From: Frigoribacterium sp. CG_9.8
GTDB taxonomy: Bacteria > Actinomycetota > Actinomycetes > Actinomycetales > Microbacteriaceae
DNA length: 64,000 nt
Reading direction: 5' to 3'
Assembly: GCF_015751965.1 (NCBI RefSeq)
Contig: NZ_JADOVH010000002.1
Location: 434,001-498,000, forward strand
Shown here: piece after piece, positions 46,654-55,650 of the stretch
Position numbering within the stretch: the first letter of the stretch is position 1
Layout of the letters: every line of letters begins with the position of its first letter
Notes under the pieces: model-generated
What the model saw: the letters and a program-made list of their open reading frames with translations, nothing else
Told to the model about the DNA's origin: nothing
Database searches by the model: none
Program-made: the position numbers and the translations under genes

Positions 46654-47571
46654 TCAGATACTGCGGTGGTCGCGAACGGCCAACTCGAGGGCCACGAGCC
46701 CGGGTGCGAGGGCAGCATCCACTTCCATGGGATCGGTGATGTTGAGCTGCTGCATCGCCCGGCGATCGCTCGGTGCGGTATTGATCTCGTGCTCTCCAGC
46801 GTGCAGAGCAGCCATCAGGTCGGTGATGACGTCGTCCAGCGATCGACGTTCCCACCCGAGATCGGCACCGGCATTCTGCGAGCTCATCATCGCCGTCTCG
46901 GTGGCACCGGGGTAGACCGTCGCGACATGCACGCCGGTGCCAATCAACTCACGGCGAAGAGATTCGCCGAAGCGGGCAAGGCCTGACTTCGTGGCCGCAT
47001 AGACGGAGTAGAACGGCATACCGACGAGGGCAATCCCGCTGGCAATGTTCAGAAGGATGCTCCCTCGGCCAGTTCCGCTCTGACGAAGAGCGGGAAGCAT
47101 GGCTTTGGTCAGCAGAATCGGGGCAGTGAGGTTCAGAGTGATCATGGAGTGGACATCCGCATCGCTGGCCAATTCGAGCCGCCCCGCGCGAACATTGCCG
47201 GCGTTGTTTACCAGCAGATCAACCGTGTCCCAGGATGCGACCGCCTGCAGAATCCGCTCGGCCGCACCGGGCTGAGTGAGGTCTTCGACCAGAATTTCGG
47301 ATGTTCCGCCGGCAGCGGTCACAAGCCCGGCTGTTTCCGCGAGAGTGTTCTGCTGTCGCCCGACGAGCAGCAAGTGACCCCCGCGCCGACCGAATTCAAG
47401 CGCGAGTGCACGGCCAATGCCCTGTCCTGCGCCCGTGATGATCCCGTGGCGGGCGGTGAGATCCAGGGCGCTGAGATCCAGGGCGCTGAGATCATGGGCG
47501 GTGAGATCATGGCCGGTGATATCAAAGGCGGCGGGATTGGGGGTGGTGAGATCGGGAGTCGTTGAATGCAT
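46654..47571 (-). CDS. Short-chain dehydrogenase/reductase with repeat leader
   Basis: The 305-residue product is a classical SDR. The cofactor motif TGAGQGIG is at about residue 42, NNAG at about 120, and the catalytic YAATK at about 190. The substrate is unknown. Its first 35 residues are almost wholly pentapeptide repeats ending in DL, encoded by seven 15-bp units. ATG 47571 opens that array; an extension to 47772 has no support. Confidence 0.88.
   Translation of the reverse strand: MHSTTPDLTTPNPAAFDITGHDLTAHDLSALDLSALDLTARHGIITGAGQGIGRALALEFGRRGGHLLLVGRQQNTLAETAGLVTAAGGTSEILVEDLTQPGAAERILQAVASWDTVDLLVNNAGNVRAGRLELASDADVHSMITLNLTAPILLTKAMLPALRQSGTGRGSILLNIASGIALVGMPFYSVYAATKSGLARFGESLRRELIGTGVHVATVYPGATETAMMSSQNAGADLGWERRSLDDVITDLMAALHAGEHEINTAPSDRRAMQQLNITDPMEVDAALAPGLVALELAVRDHRSI
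47458..47562 (-). repeat. Seven 15-bp in-frame units in the SDR leader
   Basis: Reading on the plus strand, GAGATCCAGGGCGCT occurs twice, then diverged copies follow every 15 bp. On the coding strand they give TTPDL, TTPNP, AAFDI, TGHDL, TAHDL, SALDL and SALDL. Confidence 0.9.
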
Positions 47572-47773
47572 TGGAGCACGCTTCTTTCCGTTGATTTCGG
47601 CAGGATGGAAACAGCCCACAGCTCCGGGCCGTCTCCACGGACACTTATTCAGGACAACCGGGCACCACGACAGAAATTCCGCAGCTGTCCCGCAGCCCGC
47701 CGATGTACCCGGCCCGGCTGAGCACCGAAACCCGCACTCACCTCGCGAGCGTGACTGGGCAACCCGCATCACA

Positions 47774-48562
47774 TCACCGTCGTCCGACGGTCGATCGATT
47801 CTTTAGTTTTTTGGTGATCACGTGTGCCTGTTCCAGCAGCAGCCGGCCCAGTTCTGGCCTGCGTGAAGTGCTGAAGCGCGACTCGATCCCGGTGAGGCTG
47901 AGCGCCCATCCGGGGCGGCAGTACTCATCGAAGACGGCCGCCCCCATACCCCAGCTCCCTTCCACGATGAGTCCCGGGTTGACCGCGTAGCCGTGTTGCC
48001 GCGTCTCAACGATGCGCTGTCGCAAGACGGGAATTGCATGCGATGCGCCCCACTCCGCCTCCAACAGATCCCGTGCCAGATAGGCCTCGGCCTCGGCGGG
48101 GGAGAGAAACGAGAGGATTGCCAGCCCGGCTGAGGCCACACCGAGCGGGAACCGAACACCCTCGTGAAGCACGAACGACCGAACGGGAAAACTACCCTCT
48201 TCGCGCAAGAGGCAAATCGTTTCGTAGCCTTGCCGGGCGGAGAGAAAGGCACTCTCACCGGTCTCGCGGGCAAGAAGCTCAACGCTGGACTGGGCAAAAT
48301 CAGAAATGTTGTGCCGTTCAGCGGCGAGGGCACCCATCAGATACAGCTCCGGACCGAGGAACCATCGGCCGTGTGAATTGTCGAGGTCGAGGAAACCCTC
48401 GGCCGCGAGGGAGGTAAGCAGCCGGTGGGTAGTGGGGCGGGTCAGCCCGGTCTGCTGAGCAACTTCGGTGGTCGAGACACCTCGCGGTGCGTGCTCACTG
48501 ACCACTCGCAGCACCCGTCCGACGCGCCGGATCACCTGTGCGCCCTGAATGGGTTCGGCCAT
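47774..48562 (-). CDS. IclR-family transcriptional regulator
   Basis: The 262-residue protein has an N-terminal winged helix (GVSTTEVAQQTGLTRPTTHR) and a C-terminal effector domain with the segments RQGYETICLLREEGSFPVR and FPLGVASAGLAILSFL. It diverges from a CoA-transferase operon and, like PcaR-type IclR proteins, probably controls it. Two CCAC-N3-GTGG palindromes in the shared region are operator candidates. It ends in a basic KKLKNRSTVGRR tail. Confidence 0.9.
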   Translation of the reverse strand: MAEPIQGAQVIRRVGRVLRVVSEHAPRGVSTTEVAQQTGLTRPTTHRLLTSLAAEGFLDLDNSHGRWFLGPELYLMGALAAERHNISDFAQSSVELLARETGESAFLSARQGYETICLLREEGSFPVRSFVLHEGVRFPLGVASAGLAILSFLSPAEAEAYLARDLLEAEWGASHAIPVLRQRIVETRQHGYAVNPGLIVEGSWGMGAAVFDEYCRPGWALSLTGIESRFSTSRRPELGRLLLEQAHVITKKLKNRSTVGRR

Positions 48563-48603
48563 CAGTCCCCTTGCTCAAACTCCCGATGTCAGTCTCTCAC
48601 TAT

Positions 48604-48614
48604 CCACATGGTGG
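48604..48614. promoter_or_regulatory. Candidate IclR operator, copy 1
   Basis: CCACATGGTGG, within TATCCACATGGTGGATCA, lies about 42 bp upstream of the IclR gene start. Confidence 0.45.
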
Positions 48615-48710
48615 ATCAACTCACTGTTTTTGACCATACTGCGCCCACTTTGCTGTTCGGCTTTGACGGGTATCGATCGGTCTCTATAGCGTGGGGACAG
48701 GACGTATTGC

Positions 48711-48721
48711 CCACTTTGTGG
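48711..48721. promoter_or_regulatory. Candidate IclR operator, copy 2
   Basis: CCACTTTGTGG has the same CCAC-N3-GTGG layout and lies about 36 bp upstream of the CoA-transferase subunit A start. A half-copy, CCCACTTTGC, is near 48648. Confidence 0.45.
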
Positions 48722-48756
48722 ACTGTGATCGTTCGTCACCACACGAGGGAGTCTGC

Positions 48757-49467
48757 ATGACGAAGCAGTGGTCAAGCGCGAGAGAAGCCATCCACGATGT
48801 GATCCACGATGGATCCACGATCGCGGTGGGTGGTTTCGGGTTGAGCGGTAATCCGAGCGATCTGATCGAGGCGGTTCGTGAGAGCGGTGCGCGAGACCTC
48901 ACGATTGTGTCGAACAACATGGGTGTCGATGGGCAGGGCCTGGGGATCCTGCTGGAGAACCACCAGGTGACGCGCGTTCTGGCCTCCTACGTTGGCGAAA
49001 ACAAGCTGTTCGCCGCTCAATTTTTGAACGGAGAGTTGGAGGTGGAGTTCGTGCCGCAGGGCACGTTGGCGGAGAGACTGCGCGCGGGCGGGGCGGGAAT
49101 CGCCGGTTTTTACACAAAAACGGGGGTCGGAACGCCGATCGCCGAGGGAAAGGAACTCCACGAGTTCGACGGTGAGCTGTTCGTGCTTGAGCGCGGCATC
49201 ATCACCGATCTTGCACTGGTGCGCGCCCACCGCGCTGACCGGGCCGGCAACCTCGTTTACCATTTCGCCGCACGCAATTTTAATCCCAACGTCGCAACTG
49301 CCGGCCGGGTCACCATCGTTGAAGCCGAGGAGATCAGCGAGGGATACCTCGACCCTGAAGTCATCGTCACTCCGGGAATCTTCGTTCAGCGCCTCGTGCT
49401 CGCTACGACGCGGGTCAAAGCGATTGAGCAGCGGACCGTTCGGCCGCGCCCCACGGTTGAAGTGTAG
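48757..49467 (+). CDS. 3-oxoacid/3-oxoadipate CoA-transferase subunit A
   Basis: Subunit A of a two-subunit CoA-transferase that moves CoA from succinyl-CoA to a 3-oxoacid such as acetoacetate or 3-oxoadipate. The N-terminal [18 protein letters not shown] motif and the [13 protein letters not shown] region are typical. ATG 48757 follows ACGAGGGAG; the protein is 236 residues. It is 16 bp ahead of subunit B. The IclR regulator and the thiolase remnant point toward either ketone-body use or the beta-ketoadipate pathway; the sequence does not decide. Confidence 0.9.
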   Translation: MTKQWSSAREAIHDVIHDGSTIAVGGFGLSGNPSDLIEAVRESGARDLTIVSNNMGVDGQGLGILLENHQVTRVLASYVGENKLFAAQFLNGELEVEFVPQGTLAERLRAGGAGIAGFYTKTGVGTPIAEGKELHEFDGELFVLERGIITDLALVRAHRADRAGNLVYHFAARNFNPNVATAGRVTIVEAEEISEGYLDPEVIVTPGIFVQRLVLATTRVKAIEQRTVRPRPTVEV

Positions 49468-49483
49468 GAAAGGGAGAGACGAC

Positions 49484-50146
49484 ATGGTGTGGACTCGCGA
49501 CGAAATGGCGGCCATTGCCGCAGGCGAATTGAATGACGGCGAATACGTGAATCTTGGAATCGGGATCCCGACCCTTGTCGCCAACCACCTCCCCGACGGA
49601 GTGTCTGTGACCCTGCAGAGCGAGAACGGATTACTCGGCATGGGTCCGTTCCCGATCGATGGCGAGGAGGATGCCGACCTGGTGAACGCGGGCAAACAAA
49701 CCATCACCCTTTCCCCTGGCGGGAGCTTCTTCGACTCGGCAACTTCATTCGCGATGATTCGAGGCGGGCATGTTCAGGTTGCGATCCTCGGGGCGCTGCA
49801 GGTCGCGGGTAATGGTGATCTCGCTAACTGGACGATCCCGGGCAAATTGGTGAAAGGTATGGGAGGGGCGATGGATCTCGTCGCCGGCACACCGCGAGTC
49901 ATTGTGATTACGGAGCATGTGGCCAAAGACGGTAGCCCGAAGATCGTGGCCGCATGCGACCTCCCGCTGACCGGGGCGAGGGTGGTGCAGCGCATCATCA
50001 GCGACCTGGCCGTGTTTGACGTGGTCAATGAGGGGCTGGTGCTGCGGGCTACGGCTCCCGGCGTCAGTCTGGATGAACTCACCGGTAAGACGGGAGCCCC
50101 GTTCACGGTCGAACTGCTGCCAGTGCTGGGGCTCCCGGCATCATAG
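49484..50146 (+). CDS. 3-oxoacid/3-oxoadipate CoA-transferase subunit B
   Basis: Subunit B carries the catalytic glutamate, E47 in [10 protein letters not shown], which forms the covalent CoA intermediate. [15 protein letters not shown] and [19 protein letters not shown] are family segments. The ribosome site AGGAAAGGGAGAG precedes ATG 49484; the product is 220 residues. A longer frame through subunit A is a shadow. The next gene, a thiolase, is broken. Confidence 0.92.
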   Translation: MVWTRDEMAAIAAGELNDGEYVNLGIGIPTLVANHLPDGVSVTLQSENGLLGMGPFPIDGEEDADLVNAGKQTITLSPGGSFFDSATSFAMIRGGHVQVAILGALQVAGNGDLANWTIPGKLVKGMGGAMDLVAGTPRVIVITEHVAKDGSPKIVAACDLPLTGARVVQRIISDLAVFDVVNEGLVLRATAPGVSLDELTGKTGAPFTVELLPVLGLPAS

Positions 50147-50166
50147 AACGAGAGCAGGGTCACGGA

Positions 50167-50791
50167 ATGAGCGCGGTGATCGTGGGCTAGGCCCGCACTT
50201 CCTTCGTAAAATTCAATGGCGCATTCGCATCGGTACCGGCAACCGAGCTGGGCGCGCACGCGATCTCGGCCGTACTTGCCCGAGCCGGTGTCGCGGTGCA
50301 GGCGTTAAAAATCGCACCATTGCCAATCGCACCATGGTCAATTGCCGGGCGCGGGGGACCGACGCTCATCTCGGTTGACGACGGGCTTCGTGCCTCGACC
50401 ACTGTCGAGACGCTTGCCGCTCTGCGCCCGGTGTTCGCAAGATCCGGAACGATCACCGCGGGTACGTCATCGCAGATCGCCGATGGTGCGGCGGCCATTG
50501 TCCTGATGAGCAGCACCGCCGCCGATGCGCTTGGCATCACGACATTGCCACCGTGGTCTCGCACGCTCTCGTTGCCGGCCCAGACGTATCGCTGCACTCG
50601 CAACCGGCGCTCGCGATCACCGCTTTTTCGGCGGAGCGGTCGCCCTCGGCCATCTCATCGGAGCATCCGGTGCTCGTATCGTCGGGCACCTCGCTCTTCG
50701 GCTTGCTGCGCTCGGCTCTGATTCGGTGGGTGCGGCCGGTATCTGCGGTGGTGGCGGGCAGGGCGCCGCACTAGTCCTCACGGCGCTGTGA
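50167..50791 (+). pseudogene. Broken acetyl-CoA/3-oxoadipyl-CoA thiolase
   Basis: Thiolase segments lie in the right order but in three frames. The start MSAVIVG is followed at once by amber (50188-50190) and then ARTSFVKFNGAFASVPATEL. After about 45 codons roughly 170 codons are missing, the sequence jumping to DDGLRASTTVETLAALRPVF and SSQIADGAAAIVLM. Two frameshifts follow: [16 protein letters not shown] in one frame, then [20 protein letters not shown] and [16 protein letters not shown] in another. The length is about 625 bp against roughly 1,170 for an intact gene. Confidence 0.9.
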
Positions 50792-50952
50792 CGGATGCGC
50801 TGTGACGGATGCGCTGTGTGCGTGGGCCGAGGTTGTGCTGGTGCAAATAGCGGGAATCGGCTGAGCGCAACTGAACATTCCCGAGGCGTCGAACGCCACT
50901 GAAATGCGCTCTTCAGACGCGCCATACAGAAATCCTCCCTAGGGTTAGCAGG

Positions 50953-52176
50953 ATGATTTCCACTGCGAGTGCCGTGAAAACGCCAGTGTCTGTGTCTCGC
51001 GCCGCGGATTCTCCCGCTCTAGAAGGCAAAAAACGCGGCTCGCGACTCGCCTCTCTCGACGGTTTGCGCGGAGTTGCAGCCCTTGTCGTTGTGTTCCATC
51101 ACCTCTATCTTGTGGCCGAGCCCGTGCTGCGCCAGCAGGGTGGGACGGGCGTGGGAAGCGTGCTCTGGTGGATATCGCAGACGCCGCTCAAACTGCTCAC
51201 CGCCGGGTCGGAGGCTGTGCTCGTTTTCTTCGTCCTCAGTGGACTTGTGGTGGCACTTCCCGCGCTGAAGCCGGGCGGATTCTCGTGGGCCGGTTTTCTG
51301 ACTGGACGTCTGGCTCGCCTGTACATGCCTGTGTGGGCGTCGCTCGTAATCGGCACGGCGTTCATCTTGCTCCTGCCGCGCAGCGATTCGGTGATCACTC
51401 AGGGAACCTGGATGGATAAGGCGCAGGCCACGTCCGTCGGCTGGGGATCGATCTTCACTGAAGCCAGCCTCACCGCCGGGTCGTACCCGATCAACAATGT
51501 CCTCTGGTCGCTGCGCTGGGAACTGGTCTTTTCGGTGCTGTTGCCTCTGTTCGTGGCACTGGCAATCCTGCTGTCGCGCTACTGGGTCATCGCACTCGCG
51601 GTGGTCTGTGCAATAAGCACGCTCGGTGCGATCAACGAGGTCGATGCTCTGCGCTACCTCCCGGTGTTCTTCATCGGAACCCTGATGGCAGTGCGGTTGG
51701 AAGCGATCCGCGAGTGGACGCAGCGCCGCCTTCTGCGGCCGCGCGCCGGTCTCGCCGGCGTGGCCCTCGTGGCCGCATCCCTTCTCCTGCTGATTGGCGA
51801 GTGGATGCTGCGCCCACTGTTTCCGGTGGGCAGCGTCGTGAACACCCTGCTCTCTCAGTCGTCAGTGCTCGGTGCCGCCGGTCTCGTACTCGCAGCCATC
51901 GCGGTGCGACCGGTTCGGTCCGTTCTTGAAGCCCGGGGCATACAGTGGCTCGGTAAAGTCTCCTTCAGCCTCTACCTTGTACACATCCCGATCCTGGCCT
52001 CCCTCACCTTTCTGTTCGGCGACGACCGGTGGTGGCTCGTTGCGATTCTCACACTGCCGCTCGCCCTGCTTGCGGCGTGGGGATTCCACTGGGCCGTCGA
52101 ACGTCCGTCGCACCGGTTGGCCCGAAGCATTACTGGCGTGGTGACGGCCCGGCTCGAGACGCACAGAGCGCGCTGA
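50953..52176 (+). CDS. Acyltransferase-3 family membrane protein
   Basis: The 407-residue multi-spanning protein belongs to the OafA/YrhL-like acyltransferase-3 family that O-acylates surface polysaccharides or other cell-envelope molecules. The N-terminal SLDGLRGVAALVVVFHH supplies the catalytic-type histidine pair region, and about ten hydrophobic helices follow. AGGGTTAGCAGG precedes ATG 50953. It stands alone, so the target glycan is unknown. Confidence 0.88.
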   Translation: MISTASAVKTPVSVSRAADSPALEGKKRGSRLASLDGLRGVAALVVVFHHLYLVAEPVLRQQGGTGVGSVLWWISQTPLKLLTAGSEAVLVFFVLSGLVVALPALKPGGFSWAGFLTGRLARLYMPVWASLVIGTAFILLLPRSDSVITQGTWMDKAQATSVGWGSIFTEASLTAGSYPINNVLWSLRWELVFSVLLPLFVALAILLSRYWVIALAVVCAISTLGAINEVDALRYLPVFFIGTLMAVRLEAIREWTQRRLLRPRAGLAGVALVAASLLLLIGEWMLRPLFPVGSVVNTLLSQSSVLGAAGLVLAAIAVRPVRSVLEARGIQWLGKVSFSLYLVHIPILASLTFLFGDDRWWLVAILTLPLALLAAWGFHWAVERPSHRLARSITGVVTARLETHRAR

Positions 52177-52206
52177 ACCGCGCCGGCGGCGTAATCGAAC
52201 TCTTCC

Positions 52207-53202
52207 CTAGAAGATGCGCACGGCCACCTCGGCTGGAGCTTCGAGCAGTTGTTCGATCTCGTCATCCAGCCTCACCAGCGTGAGCGAGGCACCCGCCATA
52301 TCGAGAGACGTGCAGTACTCACCGACATAGTTTCGCCCCACTGTGATTCCCTGGGCTGCCAGCCTTTCGTGTGCGATCCCGTAGAGGATATACAGCTCGC
52401 TGATCGGGGTTCCCCCGAGACCGTTGATCATCAGAGCCACCCGGTCGCCGCTGGCGAAGGGGAGGTCGGGTACGACAGCTCCCAGCAGCTCATCGATGAT
52501 CTCGTTGGCCGGCATCCACTTGGCCCGTCGTCGTCCGGGTTCTCCGTGGATTCCCACCCCGATCTCGATCTCATCGTCGGCCAGATCGAACAGTGGCGAG
52601 CCCTTGGACGGGGGCGTGCAGGCCGTGAGGGCGATACCCATCGTACGGGTGACAGAGTTGACTTTTTCGCCGATCCGGATCAGTTCGTCGAGTTCCGCTC
52701 CGGTTTCAGCCGCTGCACCGACGGCTTTCATGACGAAGAAGTTTCCGGCCACCCCGCGGCGTCCGACCGTGTAGGTGGAGTCCTCGACCGACACATCGTC
52801 ATTGATGAACAGCGTTTTCACCTTCACGCCGTCGGCTTCACTCATCTCCTGGGCCATATCGAACGCCATCCGGTCGCCGGTGTAGTTGTTCACCAGCAGC
52901 AAAACACCCTTGGGGGAGGCAAGCAACTTCGTCGTCTCGTAGACGTAGTCCATCGGCGGTGCGGCAAAGATGTCGCCGGGGCACGCTGCGTCGAGCATTC
53001 CCTTTCCCACGGTCATCACGTGGGCCGGCTCGTGGCCGGAGCCCGACCCCTGGATGATCGTCACCTTGTCGTCCCGAGGCGAATCGGCGCGGTGGATGAG
53101 GTTGTACTTCGGAACGTAGACAAGGGTCGCCGGGTTTGCCAGTGCAATACCCTTCAACATCTCGGGAACGAATTGCTGCGGGTCGTTGATAAACTTCTTC
53201 AT
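52207..53202 (-). CDS. dhaK: Dihydroxyacetone kinase subunit DhaK
   Basis: DhaK binds dihydroxyacetone covalently through a histidine, seen here in GIHGEPG. The substrate loop GSGSGHEPAHVMTVGKGML and the N-terminal KFINDPQQFVPEMLKGI are diagnostic. The 331-residue length is normal. It is the last gene of a minus-strand operon after dhaL. No DhaM phosphocarrier is in the window, so phosphoryl transfer from PTS or ATP cannot be decided. Confidence 0.93.
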   Translation of the reverse strand: MKKFINDPQQFVPEMLKGIALANPATLVYVPKYNLIHRADSPRDDKVTIIQGSGSGHEPAHVMTVGKGMLDAACPGDIFAAPPMDYVYETTKLLASPKGVLLLVNNYTGDRMAFDMAQEMSEADGVKVKTLFINDDVSVEDSTYTVGRRGVAGNFFVMKAVGAAAETGAELDELIRIGEKVNSVTRTMGIALTACTPPSKGSPLFDLADDEIEIGVGIHGEPGRRRAKWMPANEIIDELLGAVVPDLPFASGDRVALMINGLGGTPISELYILYGIAHERLAAQGITVGRNYVGEYCTSLDMAGASLTLVRLDDEIEQLLEAPAEVAVRIF

Positions 53203-53250
53203 TTGCTTCTCCAGTTGTCGGGTGGTGGGATGGAAAATATCGAGGGTGCC

Positions 53251-53895
53251 TCACACGGGCTGGCGGCTATTCCACGTCTCGGCAAGCCGTTCGGCCAATA
53301 CGGCGACGGCGAGCGCTCCTGCATCTGCAGACCCGATGCTGCGCTCGCCGCTGTAGCTGGCCCGCCCGCGTCTCGCCTGCATTGTGCTCGTATGTTCGGC
53401 TGCGGTGCGAGCCGCCGTCGCCATCGCCCGCACAGAATCCGCCACGGATTCGCCGGCATCGTGCGCCTGCTCCAGGGCGTCCACGGCAGGCGCGAGCGCG
53501 TCGAGCAGAGTCTTGTCACCGACATCCGAGTTTCCGCGTTTCTTGATGCCTTCGATACTCGAGCGCAGGGCGGTAACGACATCGCCGACCGCAATATTTT
53601 CGCTTCCCTTGAGCTGGGTCCCCGCTCGCAAGAAGGCGGTTCCCCAGATCGGCCCGGACGTGCCCCCGATTCGACTCGTGATTGACATGGCCACCTTCAA
53701 CAGGAACGTGCCCGAATCATCACGGTCGAACTGATCCCATTGTGTAAGCACCTGCTCGAAACCGCGGGCGAGGGAATATCCGAAATCCCCATCGCCGACG
53801 ACCGAGTCGAGGTCTCCGAAATATTTCTCGTTCTCGACGCAGGTCGTCGCAATGGTACGGACGACGAATTCGGTCGTGTCAAGACTGCTGCTCAC
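53251..53895 (-). CDS. dhaL: Dihydroxyacetone kinase subunit DhaL
   Basis: DhaL carries the nucleotide and magnesium site, with aspartates in VVGDGDFGYSLARGF. SRIGGTSGPIWGTAFLRAG and the C-terminal RGRASYSGERSIGSADAGA complete the family pattern. It starts with GTG 53895, overlapping the HAD gene stop by 4 bp, and ends 48 bp before dhaK. Confidence 0.92.
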   Translation of the reverse strand: MSSSLDTTEFVVRTIATTCVENEKYFGDLDSVVGDGDFGYSLARGFEQVLTQWDQFDRDDSGTFLLKVAMSITSRIGGTSGPIWGTAFLRAGTQLKGSENIAVGDVVTALRSSIEGIKKRGNSDVGDKTLLDALAPAVDALEQAHDAGESVADSVRAMATAARTAAEHTSTMQARRGRASYSGERSIGSADAGALAVAVLAERLAETWNSRQPV

Positions 53896-54719
53896 AGGTG
53901 TTTCCTCTCGTGTCCATCGGAGCGTTCCGGTTCGACCGCACCGGGTGATGCTCCCGCCAGAACTGCATCGATGTCTGAAATCGTGATGTAAGCCCGTGGA
54001 TGCACCCCGGCGGCATCAACCAGCACAGCGGTGACTTCGCCATCGGGTTCACCGAGGGAAGTGACAACGAGGGATGCGCCGGCGAAATCTTCGTCACGCG
54101 TGTAGCCACTGACCGTGACAACAGTCGAGATGCCGGCTGCGAGTGCGGCCCGGAGCCCATTGGCGCTGTCTTCGATGACGACCGCATCATCGGCAGTGAC
54201 ACCAAGCTGATCAAGGGCGAGCAGATAAATGTCCGGTGCCGGCTTTTTTGCCGCGACCGAGTCACCGGCAAAAATACGAAATTGCGCAGCAGTGGTTACA
54301 CCGACCACGTGTGTGAGCACAGCCCGGACGGATGCTTCCGCTGAGGTCGAGGCGACCGCCAGGGTGTAGCCCGCCACGAGAGCTTCGTTCACAATCCGCA
54401 AAATACCCGGCCGAGCCGGGAGCGCCCCGGATGCGACGAGGCCAGTGTAAATTTCCGTCTTGCGCCGATGCCACTCTGCGACGAGTGCGGCCTGCCCCGC
54501 GGCATCCGCCGGCAATCGGGCCCGGGAGACCAGGTCAGCGGTCAGCTCACTCGCCATCCGCTCCTTGCCCCCACCGATCAGCACTTTTCGGGCGTAATCC
54601 GCATCGCTCCACTCCACTGGAATACCGAATTCCCTGAAGGCCTGGTTGAAGGCCGGCAGGTGCCCGAAACGCTCCGTGTCTGCGAGCACGCCATCGCAGT
54701 CGAAAATCAGGGCCGGCAT
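53892..54719 (-). CDS. HAD-superfamily hydrolase (CbbY/phosphoglucomutase-like)
   Basis: The 275-residue protein is a HAD subfamily-I phosphatase or phosphomutase. The nucleophile motif is FDCDGVLADTERFG; the second motif has STSAEASVR, then KKPAPDIY and VIEDSANGLRAALAAG. The DGVLADTE pattern fits CbbY or beta-phosphoglucomutase-like enzymes that remove phosphate from sugars. ATG 54719 follows GGAAGG and starts 1 bp after the aldolase stop. In this operon it may dephosphorylate a sugar phosphate feeding or leaving the aldolase. Confidence 0.88.
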   Translation of the reverse strand: MPALIFDCDGVLADTERFGHLPAFNQAFREFGIPVEWSDADYARKVLIGGGKERMASELTADLVSRARLPADAAGQAALVAEWHRRKTEIYTGLVASGALPARPGILRIVNEALVAGYTLAVASTSAEASVRAVLTHVVGVTTAAQFRIFAGDSVAAKKPAPDIYLLALDQLGVTADDAVVIEDSANGLRAALAAGISTVVTVSGYTRDEDFAGASLVVTSLGEPDGEVTAVLVDAAGVHPRAYITISDIDAVLAGASPGAVEPERSDGHERKHL

Positions 54720-54720
54720 C

Positions 54721-55581
54721 TCACCACGCCTTCCCGGCGCTGCCAAAGGTTTCTGCTAGCGCTGTTGTCATTGCCCTGACATCACTGGATACCGCGGCGA
54801 AGACAGTCGGCGGATCCCACTTGCCCGCGGCCGCTGATTTTTGCGTGTGTGACAGTGAGGACTGCAGGTAAAGCATCTTGAGTGCTGTCGAGATATTGAC
54901 CTTCGCGCAGCCACGGCTGATGAGGTCGCGGAACTGGTCGTCGGTCATGCCGCTGCCCCCGTGCAACGCGATCGGCACGGTTTCGGCACCAACCAGGGCC
55001 GTCACGCGGTCGAAATCGAGTACCGGTTCAGAGGCATACACGCCATGTGCATTCCCGATCGATGGTGCGAACACATCCACCCCGGTTCGTCGGATGAAGT
55101 CGAGCGAGACCTCAAGGGTCTGGCGTGCTCCGACCTCGTCAGAACCATGGCCGTCTTCGACTCCGGTAATGGCCTCGATTTCCCCTTCGACGTGAGCGCC
55201 ATGGGCGCGAGCTTCGGCCACAACCTCAATCGTCTGCCGCAGGTTTTCCTCCACTGGCAACTGGGACGCATCGAAGAGTACTGAGTTCCAGCCCAGATCG
55301 AGACACTGGGTGATAATCGCACGATCCGGGCAGTGGTCGAGGTGAAGAGTGACGGGAACGTCGACGTGCTCGGTCATGCTTTTCCACATCGCGAACAGCA
55401 CCGGAGCGCCGATCGACTTTACGGTCTTGACCGAGGTCTGAACGATCAGTGGAGATCTCGCTTCCATCGCACCCGCGAGCACCGATTGCAGGGTGAGATC
55501 GTTGAGGATGTTGATCGCTGGCACGCCGTACCGCTCGCCAAACGCCCGATCCACGATCTCCTTGAGCGAGACGACACCCAC
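54721..55581 (-). CDS. Class II ketose-bisphosphate aldolase
   Basis: The 286-residue zinc aldolase splits a ketose bisphosphate into dihydroxyacetone phosphate and an aldehyde. HLDHCPDRA supplies the catalytic aspartate and a zinc histidine, VEGEIEAITGVEDG another ligand, and LHGGSGMTDDQFRDLI the last. It is closer in size to GatY/KbaY-type tagatose or fructose aldolases than to core Fba. GTG 55581 follows GGAGGCC. It opens the operon aldolase-HAD-dhaL-dhaK. Confidence 0.88.
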   Translation of the reverse strand: MGVVSLKEIVDRAFGERYGVPAINILNDLTLQSVLAGAMEARSPLIVQTSVKTVKSIGAPVLFAMWKSMTEHVDVPVTLHLDHCPDRAIITQCLDLGWNSVLFDASQLPVEENLRQTIEVVAEARAHGAHVEGEIEAITGVEDGHGSDEVGARQTLEVSLDFIRRTGVDVFAPSIGNAHGVYASEPVLDFDRVTALVGAETVPIALHGGSGMTDDQFRDLISRGCAKVNISTALKMLYLQSSLSHTQKSAAAGKWDPPTVFAAVSSDVRAMTTALAETFGSAGKAW

Positions 55582-55650
55582 ATTGGCCTCCGTATGTTGC
55601 GTAGTTCCGAACCTAGATCGCAGCGGGGACAGCGGCTATGGGGAGTTTCC

